From Nonomuraea turcica (GTDB lineage: Bacteria > Actinomycetota > Actinomycetes > Streptosporangiales > Streptosporangiaceae), in NCBI RefSeq assembly GCF_030718205.1, contig NZ_JAUZQF010000005.1:124001-188000 (forward strand): a stretch of DNA of 64,000 nucleotides. Reading direction: 5' to 3'. Below are positions 1 to 8,201 of this stretch, in pieces. The notes beneath the pieces were generated by a model. It did no database searches. It had not been told where the DNA came from and worked only from the letters and a program-made list of their open reading frames with translations. Within the stretch, counting starts at the first letter, position 1. Each line of letters opens with the position of its first letter. Position numbers and translations under genes: made by a program.

Positions 1-324
1 ACCACGGAACTGCTGGCCAGCGAGCTGGTCGGAAACGTCGTCCGGCACGCCAAGGGCCCCATTCAGCTTCGCCTGCTGCGCAGCGACGTCCTCACCTGCG
101 AGGTCTCCGACGGCAGCCTCACCACCCCCCGCATCCGCCGCGCCGCAGAAACCGACGAGGGCGGACGCGGACTCCAGCTGGTGTCCGCCATCTCCCACCG
201 CTGGGGCACCCGCTACACCGCCACCGGCAAATGCATCTGGACCGAACAGCCTCTGAAGGCCATCGCGCCCGCCCTGCTCACCGAGCACAGCGGCCTGGAC
301 TTGTACGACCCTCTTGACGATTAG
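1..324 (+). CDS. ATP-binding protein, anti-sigma-factor kinase type (5' truncated)
   Basis: The reading frame is open from the first base and ends in TAG. Only the C-terminal 107 residues are present. ELLASELVGNVVRHA matches the N-box (ELVxNAxxHA) of the GHKL ATPase fold, and DEGGRGLQLV matches the G-box, so this is the HATPase_c_2 domain found in RsbW/SpoIIAB-like anti-sigma kinases and in the C-terminus of SpoIIE-type phosphatases. Actinomycetes have many such proteins, which bind or phosphorylate anti-anti-sigma factors. Whether a PP2C or PAS portion precedes the domain cannot be seen because it lies outside the window. Confidence 0.8.
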   Translation, partial: TTELLASELVGNVVRHAKGPIQLRLLRSDVLTCEVSDGSLTTPRIRRAAETDEGGRGLQLVSAISHRWGTRYTATGKCIWTEQPLKAIAPALLTEHSGLDLYDPLDD

Positions 325-463
325 CGGCCCATGACGGTCCTGCGGCGATGGGGTGGGCCGTTCCGCACGGAGAGTGCACATCTGGGGACGAACGGCATTT
401 ACGGCGGTCTTAGGCGGCTTGATGCACTGTTATCGCATTGCATACCTATCGGGGAGGAACACC

Positions 464-1138
464 ATGAGCTCTGAGCCGGACGGATTCAGCACCGCGGAAA
501 CCCTGGGGAACGAGCCGCCCAGGCGCCGCTTCCCCCGTTCCCTGCTGCTGGCCGGCACGACCGCGGTCGTCCTCGTCGCGGGCGCCGGCGTCGCCGCCGC
601 AGCGGCCTTCTCGCCGTCGCCGTCGCCAACGCCCACGGCCACCGGCACTGCCGCACCGTCGGCGAGCCCGTCCGGTACGCCGTCCGACCAGGCACCGGGA
701 CGCGACCGTGGCTGGGGCCGCAAGATGGGCTTCGGCGGTATGCCCCTTCACGGCGAGTACGTCGTGAAGGACGGCACGGGCGCGTACGTGACCGTCGCCT
801 CCCAGTACGGCGACGTCACGGCCGTCGACCAGGACTCGATCACGGTCAAGAGCGAGGACGGGTACACCAAGGAGTACGTGGTCAACGCAGACACCCGGAT
901 CAACCGCGGCAGCGAGGGCGTCGACGCGGTGACGACCGGGGAGAAGGTCATGGTCACCGCCAAGGTGGACGGCGGCACGGCCACGGCCGTCGCGATCCAT
1001 GAGGCGGCCTTGCGCGACGGGCAGGGCTGGCGCGGCAAGGGCGGCCGCTGGCACGGCGACCACCGGCCCGGCCAGCCGCCGACCTCCTCCCCCTCGCCGA
1101 GCTCCTCGCCGAGTTCCTCGCCCACGACGACCTCCTGA
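464..1138 (+). CDS. Exported or membrane-anchored DUF5666-like protein
   Basis: 224 aa. The ATG at 464 is chosen because GGGGAGG lies 7 bases upstream; an in-frame ATG at 353 has no ribosome site. Residues 1-22 are cytoplasmic and basic (PRRRFPR), followed by a single hydrophobic Ala/Val helix (about 25-47), then a Ser/Pro/Thr linker (about 50-75). The folded part (about 95-185) has the pattern 'YGDVTAVDQDSITVKSEDG..KEYVVNADTRI..G', a small beta-barrel repeat typical of DUF5666-like proteins. The C-terminus is another Ser/Pro/Thr tail. The function of the family is unknown. It probably sits on the outer face of the membrane. It stands alone in its own transcription direction. Confidence 0.7.
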   Translation: MSSEPDGFSTAETLGNEPPRRRFPRSLLLAGTTAVVLVAGAGVAAAAAFSPSPSPTPTATGTAAPSASPSGTPSDQAPGRDRGWGRKMGFGGMPLHGEYVVKDGTGAYVTVASQYGDVTAVDQDSITVKSEDGYTKEYVVNADTRINRGSEGVDAVTTGEKVMVTAKVDGGTATAVAIHEAALRDGQGWRGKGGRWHGDHRPGQPPTSSPSPSSSPSSSPTTTS

Positions 1139-1155
1139 TCGCTGAGCGTCACGCG

Positions 1156-1734
1156 TCACACCAGGAAGATCAACTCGAGCCCGATCAGCACGTCGAGCAC
1201 GCCGCACCACTCGGCGTAGGAGCGGGCCACCACCTTGCCACGGCGCAGGTGCACGAAGTCCCAGACGCCGTGCAGCAACCATCCCGCCGCCACCACGTAA
1301 CGGCCTGCCTCCGGGTCGACGACCAGCCCGGCCAGCGCCAGCGCGCCGAACCCGATCATGCCGATCGCCTGGAGCCTGAATTCGCCGGGTCGGCGCAGAT
1401 GCCCGTCGATCACGCCCCAGACCAGCACGACCAGCGCCAGGGCGAGCAGGACCGTGGACGGCGCGACAAGATCCAGCAGCCGCGCCCCGACGATGATCAC
1501 CATGCCCACGCCCAGCAGCGGCCACGACAGCTCGGGCCTGCGCAGCTTGGCGACGACGAGATACAGCAGCGGCAGGGCGGGCAGAGCCTGCGCGAGGCTC
1601 TCCACCTCCTCGCTCAGGCCGCTGCCGCTGCTCAACGACAGGAACGTCAGTCCGATGGCGACCGCGGCCGGCCAGCGGCCCTTGAGTACGCCGATCCAGC
1701 GCCTGGGGGTGGGATCGGTGGTGGCGGCTTCCAT
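1156..1734 (-). CDS. Integral membrane protein of unknown function
   Basis: 192 aa with about six hydrophobic segments (for example AVAIGLTFLSL, ALPLLYLVVA, LLGVGMVIIVGARLL, LLALALVVLVWGVI, IGMIGFGALALAGLVV and a C-terminal VLIGLELIFLV). The ATG at 1734 has an AGGAGG box about 8 bases before it. No catalytic motif was recognised. It is divergent from the histidine kinase gene, with two perfect or near-perfect palindromes between them, which suggests that the two-component system controls it or senses the same membrane state. DesK/DesR-type systems often flank membrane or transporter genes, but this gene is neither an ABC transporter nor a desaturase. Confidence 0.75.
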   Translation of the reverse strand: MEAATTDPTPRRWIGVLKGRWPAAVAIGLTFLSLSSGSGLSEEVESLAQALPALPLLYLVVAKLRRPELSWPLLGVGMVIIVGARLLDLVAPSTVLLALALVVLVWGVIDGHLRRPGEFRLQAIGMIGFGALALAGLVVDPEAGRYVVAAGWLLHGVWDFVHLRRGKVVARSYAEWCGVLDVLIGLELIFLV

Positions 1735-1817
1735 GGAAGGCCTCCTTGATACGGGGGTGAGGTATGGACGACTCCAGGCTCGCCGACGCGTACACCCCAT
1801 CGGTAGCGCCGAAACCG

Positions 1818-1855
1818 CACGTCCACGCGTGGACGTGTCACACGATCGCGTGACA
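1818..1855. promoter_or_regulatory. Two abutting 20-bp palindromes in a divergent promoter region
   Basis: CACGTCCACGCGTGGACGTG at 1818-1837 is a perfect 20-bp palindrome. It is followed, sharing two bases, by TGTCACACGATCGCGTGACA at 1836-1855, palindromic except for one base pair. They lie between the membrane-protein start at 1734 and the histidine-kinase start at 1924, where operators for both genes are expected. Binding by the response regulator encoded at 3177 is an inference. Confidence 0.6.
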
Positions 1856-1923
1856 TTTGTCATCAGCGGGTCGGGGTACGGCGACGGCGGGCCGGCGCGG
1901 TGGATTGCTGCGACAATGGCCCC

Positions 1924-3180
1924 GTGCGTGACCTGCCGGTCGATCCCGGGACAGGGCTGACCAACTTCCGGCGCTACACGTGGTGGAGTCTCTTCGGCGT
2001 CACCGCGTTCTTCCTGATCTTCAGCGTCAGGAGCCGGATCACGGACCCGGCGGTGCCGGTCGCGGCCCGGCTCGCCGCCGTGGGCGCCCTGACGGTCGCG
2101 TTGCCGGCCATCGCGGTGTCGATCAGCCGCCGCCTCCCGCGGGCCGACCTCGACTCGCGCGGCGAGGACCCAGCCGGGCGGCCAGCGGTGCGGTGGCTGG
2201 TGGCCGGGGGCGCGGGCGCGGTGGTGCTGGGCGGGATCCTGCTCGCCCTGCGGGACTACGGGCTGTGGTCGTTCGGCCCGGCGATGATGATCTCGATCGT
2301 CGCGATGTTCTTGCCGGCTCGGCGCCGATGGCTGCTGATCGCCACGGCGGCGGCGGTCGCGGCGGTCCTCGGCGGGGTCACGGCCGCGGTCTCGGAGCAC
2401 GCGGTCGTGTTCGCGGCGGCGTTCCCGGCCGGGCTGGTCGTCTTCACCGGCTGGGTCATGCTCGGAATGTTGTGGGCGTGGGACGTCGCGGAGCGGCTGA
2501 ACGCGGCCCGCCGGTTGTCGGCGGAGCTGGCGGTCAAGGACGAGCGGCTGCGCTTCGCCGCCGACCTGCACGACATCCAAGGCCACCACCTGCAGGTGAT
2601 CGCGCTCAAGAGCGAGCTGGCGGCCCGGCTGGCGCCGGCCGACCCGGCTCGGGCGGCCGAGGAGATGACGCAGGTGCGGCGGCTGGCGACGGACGCGCTG
2701 CGCGACACCCGCGCCGTCGTCCAGGGTTACCGCCGGGTCACGCTGGAGGAGGAGATCGCGAACGCGGCCGGAGTGCTCGCCGCGGCCGGCATCGACGCCC
2801 GGATGGAGCTCGACCCCGCCGCCGCTTCCGGCGTCCTTCCCGAGCCGGGCAGGCATCTGCTGGGCCTGGTGATGCGGGAGGCCACCACCAACGTGCTGCG
2901 CCACAGCCGCGCCCGGCACGCGGAGATCGCCTACCGGATCACCGGCGGCCTGGCCTGCCTGCGGATCGGCAACGACGGCGCGCCCGGTCCGCGTACCAGC
3001 CCCGGTCCGGCCACCGGCGGCGGGGCCAGGGCCGGCGTCGATGGAGACGCCGGTCCCGGTCTGGGCACCGGCCTCCATGCCCTCGCTGAGCGGCTGCGGG
3101 CCGCGGGCGGCGAGCTGACCTGGCGGCATGACGGCGACGACTTCGTCGTGACCGCCACCCTGCCGGTGGGGGCACGATGA
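1924..3180 (+). CDS. Sensor histidine kinase, DesK/NarX-like (HisKA_3 type)
   Basis: 418 aa from a GTG at 1924. An upstream ATG at 1900 has no ribosome site and would add only 8 residues. The N-terminal half has about five membrane helices. The dimerisation and phosphoacceptor helix follows, with FAADLHDIQGHHLQVIALK, where H216 is the expected phosphorylated histidine. A HATPase domain occupies about 290-415, with an N-box (MREATTNVLRHS) and a G-box (GPGLGTGLHAL). A low-complexity Gly/Pro loop lies between the ATP-binding boxes. The stop overlaps the start of the response regulator (ATGA), so the two are translationally coupled and form one two-component system. The stimulus is not evident. 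Confidence 0.9.
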   Translation: MRDLPVDPGTGLTNFRRYTWWSLFGVTAFFLIFSVRSRITDPAVPVAARLAAVGALTVALPAIAVSISRRLPRADLDSRGEDPAGRPAVRWLVAGGAGAVVLGGILLALRDYGLWSFGPAMMISIVAMFLPARRRWLLIATAAAVAAVLGGVTAAVSEHAVVFAAAFPAGLVVFTGWVMLGMLWAWDVAERLNAARRLSAELAVKDERLRFAADLHDIQGHHLQVIALKSELAARLAPADPARAAEEMTQVRRLATDALRDTRAVVQGYRRVTLEEEIANAAGVLAAAGIDARMELDPAAASGVLPEPGRHLLGLVMREATTNVLRHSRARHAEIAYRITGGLACLRIGNDGAPGPRTSPGPATGGGARAGVDGDAGPGLGTGLHALAERLRAAGGELTWRHDGDDFVVTATLPVGAR

Positions 3181-3779
3181 TCCGGCTGCTGATCGCCGAC
3201 GATGAGGACCTGATCAGGGGCGCACTGGCGGCGCTGCTGGAGCTGGAGGAGGACCTGACCGTGGCCGCCGAGGCGGCCACCTCCACCGACGCCGTGCGCC
3301 TGGCCCGCGCGCACCAGCCCGACATCGCCGTGCTGGACCTGGAGATGCCGCCGGCCGACGGCCTGCGGGCCGCCGAGGAGATCAGGGCGGAGTCGTCCAT
3401 CAAGATCATCCTGGTCACGCGGCACGCCCGGCCGGGAGTGTTGCGCCGCGCGCTGGCGGCGGGGGTGAGCGGGTTCGTGCCCAAGACCACACCCGCCACC
3501 AGGCTCGCGGAGATCATCCGCGACGTCGCGGCCGGACGACGGTACGTCGATCCCGACATCGCCGCCTCCGCGCTGACCGCGGACGACTGCCCGCTCAGCG
3601 ACCGGGAGCTGGAGGTGCTGCGGGCCTCACGGACGGGCGCCTCGGTCAGGGAGATCGCCGCCCAGGTCCATCTGGCGCCGGGCACGGTACGCAACTACCT
3701 GTCGGCGGCCATGGCCAAGCTCGGCGTCAGCTCCCGCCACGCGGCCGCCCACCGGGCCTGGGAGGAAGGCTGGATCTGA
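3177..3779 (+). CDS. Response regulator, NarL/DesR family with LuxR HTH
   Basis: 200 aa. The receiver domain (1-120) has acidic pocket residues D8 and D9 and the phosphoacceptor D54 in IAVLDLEMPPADG. A LuxR-type helix-turn-helix lies at about 135-195 (LSDREVEVLR-like LSDRELEVLRASRTGASV, then LAPGTVRNYLSAAMAKLG). It overlaps the upstream kinase gene by 4 bases. Proteins of this family dimerise on phosphorylation and bind palindromic sites; the paired palindromes at 1818-1855 are obvious candidates. It ends 3 bases before the convergent sigma-factor gene, with no room for a dedicated terminator. Confidence 0.92.
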   Translation: MIRLLIADDEDLIRGALAALLELEEDLTVAAEAATSTDAVRLARAHQPDIAVLDLEMPPADGLRAAEEIRAESSIKIILVTRHARPGVLRRALAAGVSGFVPKTTPATRLAEIIRDVAAGRRYVDPDIAASALTADDCPLSDRELEVLRASRTGASVREIAAQVHLAPGTVRNYLSAAMAKLGVSSRHAAAHRAWEEGWI

Positions 3780-3782
3780 TGA

Positions 3783-4664
3783 TCATTCGGCGGACCTTTC
3801 GGGGACGTGGGCAAGCTTGTCGGGATTGCTGACGGTGTAGATGTCGCGGACCTGAGAGCCGTCGGAGTTCAGGTCGACGACCATGACCGCGTACGGGGCG
3901 TTCTCCACGAACAGCACCGCGCAGGGATCGCCGTTGACCTGGCTGTATTGGAGGTCGAGGCCGTCACGAGTCTCGGCGGCGCTGGAAACGAGCACGCGGG
4001 CGACCTTGTCGCGGCCCCGGATGGGACGCGGGCCGCCGGCGTCCGACTTGCCGCCGCCGTCGGACCACAGCGTCACGTCGGGCGCCAGGAGTTCCATGAG
4101 CGCCTGGAGGTCGCCGCCGAAGGCGGCGGCCACGAACCGCTCGGTGACCTGCTTCTGGAGGTGCACGTCGACCTGAGTGCGGGGGCGGCGGGCCTGGACG
4201 TGTTCGCGGGCCCGGTGGGCGAGCTGGCGCACGGCGGCGGGGCTGCGGTCGATCATGGCGGCGATCTCGGTGTGCTGGTAGGCGAACACCTCATGCAGGA
4301 TGAACACCGCCCGCTCCAGCGGCGTCAGCGTTTCCAGCACCACCAGCAGCGCGAGCGAGAGCGTGTCCGCGCGCACCGCGTGGTCGGCGGCGTCGGCCGC
4401 GGTGACGAGGGGTTCGGGCAGCCAGGGCCCGACGTAGGTCTCGCGGCGCCGGCGCAGGGCCGACTGCTGGGCGAGAGCCTGGTTGACGGCGATGCGCACC
4501 AGGTAGGCACGCGGGTGGTCGACGCGCTCCCGGCTCGCCGACGACCAGGACAGCCAGGTCTCCTGCAGCACGTCCTCGGTGTCGGCGACGCTGCCGAGCA
4601 TGTTGTAGACGATGGAGAACAGCAGCTCACGATGGTCGGCGAACACCTGGGTGGCATCGGGCAT
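3783..4664 (-). CDS. sigJ: ECF41-type RNA polymerase sigma factor (SigJ-like)
   Basis: 293 aa. The ATG at 4664 is supported by GAGAGGGGG upstream. Residues 1-75 are the sigma-2 domain (HRELLFSIVYNMLGSVADTEDVLQETWL) and about 105-165 are sigma-4. The remaining 120 residues form a SnoaL-like domain. The diagnostic ECF41 signatures are all present: WLPEP between the sigma domains, DGGGK in the SnoaL part, and NPDKL near the C-terminus. In ECF41 proteins this fused domain controls sigma activity in place of an anti-sigma factor. The usual neighbour, a carboxymuconolactone-decarboxylase/oxidoreductase/epimerase gene, is absent on both sides. It is convergent with the response regulator gene. Confidence 0.93.
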   Translation of the reverse strand: MPDATQVFADHRELLFSIVYNMLGSVADTEDVLQETWLSWSSASRERVDHPRAYLVRIAVNQALAQQSALRRRRETYVGPWLPEPLVTAADAADHAVRADTLSLALLVVLETLTPLERAVFILHEVFAYQHTEIAAMIDRSPAAVRQLAHRAREHVQARRPRTQVDVHLQKQVTERFVAAAFGGDLQALMELLAPDVTLWSDGGGKSDAGGPRPIRGRDKVARVLVSSAAETRDGLDLQYSQVNGDPCAVLFVENAPYAVMVVDLNSDGSQVRDIYTVSNPDKLAHVPERSAE

Positions 4665-4717
4665 CACCGGCCCCCTCTCTGTGTGACTGCTGCCTTGAGC
4701 CCGCAAAGGGGTCGAGA

Positions 4718-4724
4718 TGTGACA
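4718..4724 (-). promoter_or_regulatory. TGTCACA element upstream of the ECF41 sigma gene
   Basis: On the minus strand TGTCACA occurs 54 bases before the sigma-factor start. ECF41 sigma factors are known to recognise a TGTCACA -35 element and often autoregulate. The usual CGTC -10 is not seen at the expected distance (GGCT is there), so this is only a possible autoregulated promoter. Confidence 0.3.
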
Positions 4725-4775
4725 TCCGCAGTGGAAAAGTGACCTGGATCTCATCCGCGGGAAACGCCTTCGCCG

Positions 4776-5894
4776 TCAGGAAACGCTGACGACTCCCCCT
4801 GCGGCCGGGGCAGGGCCGGATCGCAGGACCTGCCGGTACACCTGTTCGTAGGCCGCGGCCATGATCTCGGCGCTGAAGCACTGCTCCACGTGCTTCCTGC
4901 ACGCGTGCGGGTCGATGCGCTCGATCGACTCGATCGCCTCGGGCAGCTCGGCGACGGTCTGCAGGACGTAGCCGGTGCGGCCGTCGGCCACGACCTCCGG
5001 CACCGCGCCTCTGCCGAGCGCCACGACGGGCGTGCCGCAGGCCATCGCCTCGATGAGCACCATGCCGAACGGCTCCTCCCATTGGATGGGGAACAGCAGG
5101 CAGCGGGCGGCGGCGAGCAGCTCGCGTTTGCGGGCGGCGTCGGCCTCGCCGACGTAGGTGGCGTCGGGGCCGAGCCGGGGCCGGACGTAGGCGTCGAAGC
5201 AGGCGTGTTCGGCGGGCTCGGTGAGCTTGCCGGCCAGGATGATGCGCCGGCCCGCCGCGCGGGCGGCGTCGATGGCGAGATGGGCGCCCTTGTACGGGTG
5301 GAACCTGCCCAGCCACAACACCCACTCCTCCTTGCCGGGCTGGAAGGGGTAGGTGTCGACGTCGAGCGCGTTGTGCACGGTAGCGACCCAGCCGAGGTCG
5401 GGCGCGTGCCGGCGCTGGGCCTCGGAAATGGCCACCAGACAGATGTCGGCGCCCAGCTCCCGGTAGCACTCTCCCAGCTCTCCGTCCGCGGGGCCGTGGC
5501 AGGTGACGACGGTCGGCACGGCGCGGCAGGCCGCGGTCAGGGGGCCGGCCAGCGAGTGATCGTGCACGATGTCGGCGTCCAGTCCGGCCAGCAGCCGCCG
5601 GGCGCGGGCGGCGTGCAGCAGCTCGGGCAGCGGGTCGCCGATCCGCTCGGACGGCGGCCGCGCGTAGGTGGGCAGGAACCTCGCCGGCGCCGTGGTGTGG
5701 CCGGCGCCGATGAGGGTGACCTCGTGCCCACGCCGGTCCAGCCCGCCGATCAGGCCGGCCAGCATCTCCTCGATGCCGCCGTACGCCCGGGGCGGCACGT
5801 CCTGCCAGGGCGGGGCGATCATGGTGATGCGCAGCCGGCCGCCCGGCCGCCGGCTCTGCTGGGCCCTCTCCAGGCGCCCGTCGGCGGCGGTCAT
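4776..5894 (-). CDS. Glycosyltransferase family 4
   Basis: 372 aa. The start is the ATG at 5894, which overlaps the stop of the debranching-like gene (ATGA). Two Rossmann-like domains are visible: the N-terminal one has PRAYGGIEEMLAGLIGGLDRRGHEVTLIG, and the C-terminal one carries WLGRFHPYKGAHLAI and the nucleotide-sugar motif EEPFGMVLIEAMACGTPVV with the retaining GT4 EX7E spacing. It transfers a sugar from an NDP-sugar donor; the acceptor is unknown. Coupling to an amylo-1,6-glucosidase-like enzyme suggests metabolism of a storage or compatible-solute glucan. No signal peptide is seen, so it is cytoplasmic. Confidence 0.88.
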   Translation of the reverse strand: MTAADGRLERAQQSRRPGGRLRITMIAPPWQDVPPRAYGGIEEMLAGLIGGLDRRGHEVTLIGAGHTTAPARFLPTYARPPSERIGDPLPELLHAARARRLLAGLDADIVHDHSLAGPLTAACRAVPTVVTCHGPADGELGECYRELGADICLVAISEAQRRHAPDLGWVATVHNALDVDTYPFQPGKEEWVLWLGRFHPYKGAHLAIDAARAAGRRIILAGKLTEPAEHACFDAYVRPRLGPDATYVGEADAARKRELLAAARCLLFPIQWEEPFGMVLIEAMACGTPVVALGRGAVPEVVADGRTGYVLQTVAELPEAIESIERIDPHACRKHVEQCFSAEIMAAAYEQVYRQVLRSGPAPAAGGVVSVS

Positions 5895-8059
5895 GGCGTC
5901 GCCAGCCCGTAGGTGCGATCGGCAACGCCGGCGCCGCTGGTGGGCGAGCGGGGTTCGGTGAGCAGTTCGATGCCCTCCGGCACGCCGGACACGACGGCCG
6001 TCCGCCCGTCCCTCCCGACGCTGACGGTGAGCCGGGCGCCCGCCACGGGCAGGTCCCTGATCTCGAGCTCGCCGAAGCCGTCCGGCAGCGCCGGGACGAT
6101 CCAGATCTTCCCGTACGGCACCCAGGGGTCCAGCCGCAGCAGGGTACGCAGCAGGTGGATGGGCGCGGCGGCGGCCCAGGCCTGCGGCGAGCAGGACGTC
6201 GGGTACGGGATGGGCTCGAAGAACTCTGCCCGGTCGAACCCGCAGAACAGCTCCGGCAACCGGCCGCCGAACGCCTGCCCGACAGCCAGCAACCCCATCG
6301 CGATCCGCTGGGCCTCCTCGATGAAGCCGTACCGCATCAGCCCGGCCGCGATGATCGCGTTGTCGTGGGGCCACACCGAGCCGTTGTGGTAGCTCATCGG
6401 GTTGTAGGCCCCCATCGACGTGGCCAGGGTGCGCACCCCGTAGCCGGTGAACATCTCATCCGACAGCAGATGCTCCGCCACGGAGGCCGCCCTGGCCTCG
6501 TCCACGATGCCGCTCCACAGGCAGTGGCCCATGTTGGAGCCGAGGCCGTCGATGGGCCTCCCCCGCCTGTCCAGGCCCATCGCGTAGTAGCCGGCGTCCG
6601 GAAGCCAGAAGCGCTCGTTGAAGGCTCGCCTGATCGCCATGGCCCGCTCCACGCAACGTCGTTCCATCGCCTCGTCGCCCTGCTCATGAGCGAAATGGGC
6701 GCGCGCGAGGTAGGCGGCGTAGACGTACCCCTGCGCTTCGGCCAGGGCGATGGGCGGGCGGGCGATGGTCCCGTCGCTGAAGGTGATGCCGTCGAAGGAG
6801 TCCTTCCACCCCTGGTTGATCAACCCGCGGTCGGTCTTGCGGCGGTACCACAGGAGCCCGTCGGGTCCGCCGTACTCCTCGATCCAGGTCAGCGCGGCGT
6901 CGGCATGGGGCAGCAGTTCCTCGACGGCCTCGGCGTGCAGGCCCCACCGGCGCAGCTCGCCGAGCAGCATGACGAACAGGGGCGTCGCGTCGACCGAGCC
7001 GTAGTAGGCCTGGCCGCCGTACGGGGACGCGCCGTCCTGCACGCCGTAGCGCAGCTCGTGCAGGATCTTCCCCGGCTCCTCCTCGGAGAGGGGATCGACC
7101 TTGGTGCCCTGCAGCCGGGCCAGCCGCCGCATCGTGCCCAGCGCCATCGACTGGTCGAGCGGCAGCGACATCCAGGAGGTCAGCAGCGAGTCGCGGCCGA
7201 ACAAGGTCATGAACCACGGCGCCCCGGCGGCGATCGCGGGCGGCTCCTGCGGATGGTGCCGGTCGAACAGCCGCAGGCTGCCCAGGTCCTGCCTGGAGCG
7301 GCGCATGACCTGGACGAGGTCGGCGTTGGTGCTGGTCAGGACCGGGCTCTCGCGGGTCCACGCGGCCAGGCGGCGGGCCGGCTCGGCATGCTCGATGGAG
7401 TGGTCCGCGGGGAACCACGCGGAGGTCTCCACACCCTCGATGATCGGATTGACCACGAGCTTCGTCCGCCACTCCGCACGAGGGGGAACCACCGCCTGGA
7501 AGGTGAGCAGCCCCGGCGTCGCCACCACCGGCGTGCCCGGCGGCTCGACCACGATCCGCGCGCCCCGCGCCCGGCTGGCCGACAACACCTCCAGCCCCGA
7601 CTCGGTGGGGGTCATCTCCACATCGGGGACCGGCCGGACCCGCTCGGCCTTCACCTCGAACAGATCGGCCACGTCCGCGCCCACCTGGACGGTCACCACG
7701 CACCCCGCCGGCTCCTCCGACATGTTGCGCAGCACCAGGTCCTCGCGCAGCCCGCCGCCGACGTAGCGGTCTCGCACGACCAGCAACGTGCTCTCCACGG
7801 TGCCCGGCCGCGGCCGGGCCTTGCCCACGAACGTGGCATGATACGGCGCGGCCGAGATCGTCTGCAGCGGCTCCACGGGATAGTCGTCCACCTTCAGCAC
7901 CCACCGCGACAACAGCCGGGTGTCGGCATAGTAGACACCCTGCGCGGCGCCGTGGATGATGTCGCCGCCACGCTGGCACAGGCAGAACGAACCGCCTTCC
8001 ACCAGCGTGATCGTCTCTCCCAACGCCTCCGGTTGCCCCTCGAAAGTCCACGCGCTCAT
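5891..8059 (-). CDS. Glycogen-debranching-like glycoside hydrolase (amylo-alpha-1,6-glucosidase family)
   Basis: 722 aa. Residues 1-240 are the N-terminal glycogen-debranching domain (TLVEGGSFCLCQRGGDIIHG..GVYYADTRLLSRW). The rest is an (alpha/alpha)6 barrel with PWFMTLFGRDSLLTSWM, QGWKDSFDGITFSDG and SMGAYNPMSYHNGSVWPHDNAIIAAG, all typical of GH63/GH133-like debranching relatives. No export signal is seen. The ATG at 8059 is used because translation begins with the domain itself. The 4-base overlap with the glycosyltransferase gene implies one operon. The substrate is probably an alpha-glucan or mannosylated solute; the exact bond is not shown by the sequence. Confidence 0.85.
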   Translation of the reverse strand: MSAWTFEGQPEALGETITLVEGGSFCLCQRGGDIIHGAAQGVYYADTRLLSRWVLKVDDYPVEPLQTISAAPYHATFVGKARPRPGTVESTLLVVRDRYVGGGLREDLVLRNMSEEPAGCVVTVQVGADVADLFEVKAERVRPVPDVEMTPTESGLEVLSASRARGARIVVEPPGTPVVATPGLLTFQAVVPPRAEWRTKLVVNPIIEGVETSAWFPADHSIEHAEPARRLAAWTRESPVLTSTNADLVQVMRRSRQDLGSLRLFDRHHPQEPPAIAAGAPWFMTLFGRDSLLTSWMSLPLDQSMALGTMRRLARLQGTKVDPLSEEEPGKILHELRYGVQDGASPYGGQAYYGSVDATPLFVMLLGELRRWGLHAEAVEELLPHADAALTWIEEYGGPDGLLWYRRKTDRGLINQGWKDSFDGITFSDGTIARPPIALAEAQGYVYAAYLARAHFAHEQGDEAMERRCVERAMAIRRAFNERFWLPDAGYYAMGLDRRGRPIDGLGSNMGHCLWSGIVDEARAASVAEHLLSDEMFTGYGVRTLATSMGAYNPMSYHNGSVWPHDNAIIAAGLMRYGFIEEAQRIAMGLLAVGQAFGGRLPELFCGFDRAEFFEPIPYPTSCSPQAWAAAAPIHLLRTLLRLDPWVPYGKIWIVPALPDGFGELEIRDLPVAGARLTVSVGRDGRTAVVSGVPEGIELLTEPRSPTSGAGVADRTYGLATP

Positions 8060-8201
8060 GGACGTGCCCCCTCGCTGTCCCCCACCCCGGTACATGCCCG
8101 CTGCATGCCGCCTGACGCCATGACCTGCGGATCCGACCGGCCGGGCGCGGCCGGGGCGGCCCCTCGGCATGACCGTGCCGAGTTTTGGTATTCAGGAGTA
8201 C

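Noticed and set aside
353..463. N-terminal extension of the DUF5666-like protein
   Set aside because: No ribosome site at 353, and the extension has no feature, whereas 464 has a strong one.
4774..4791. Hairpin at the end of the glycosyltransferase gene as a terminator
   Set aside because: Only a 6-bp stem that overlaps the stop codon, with no U-tract.
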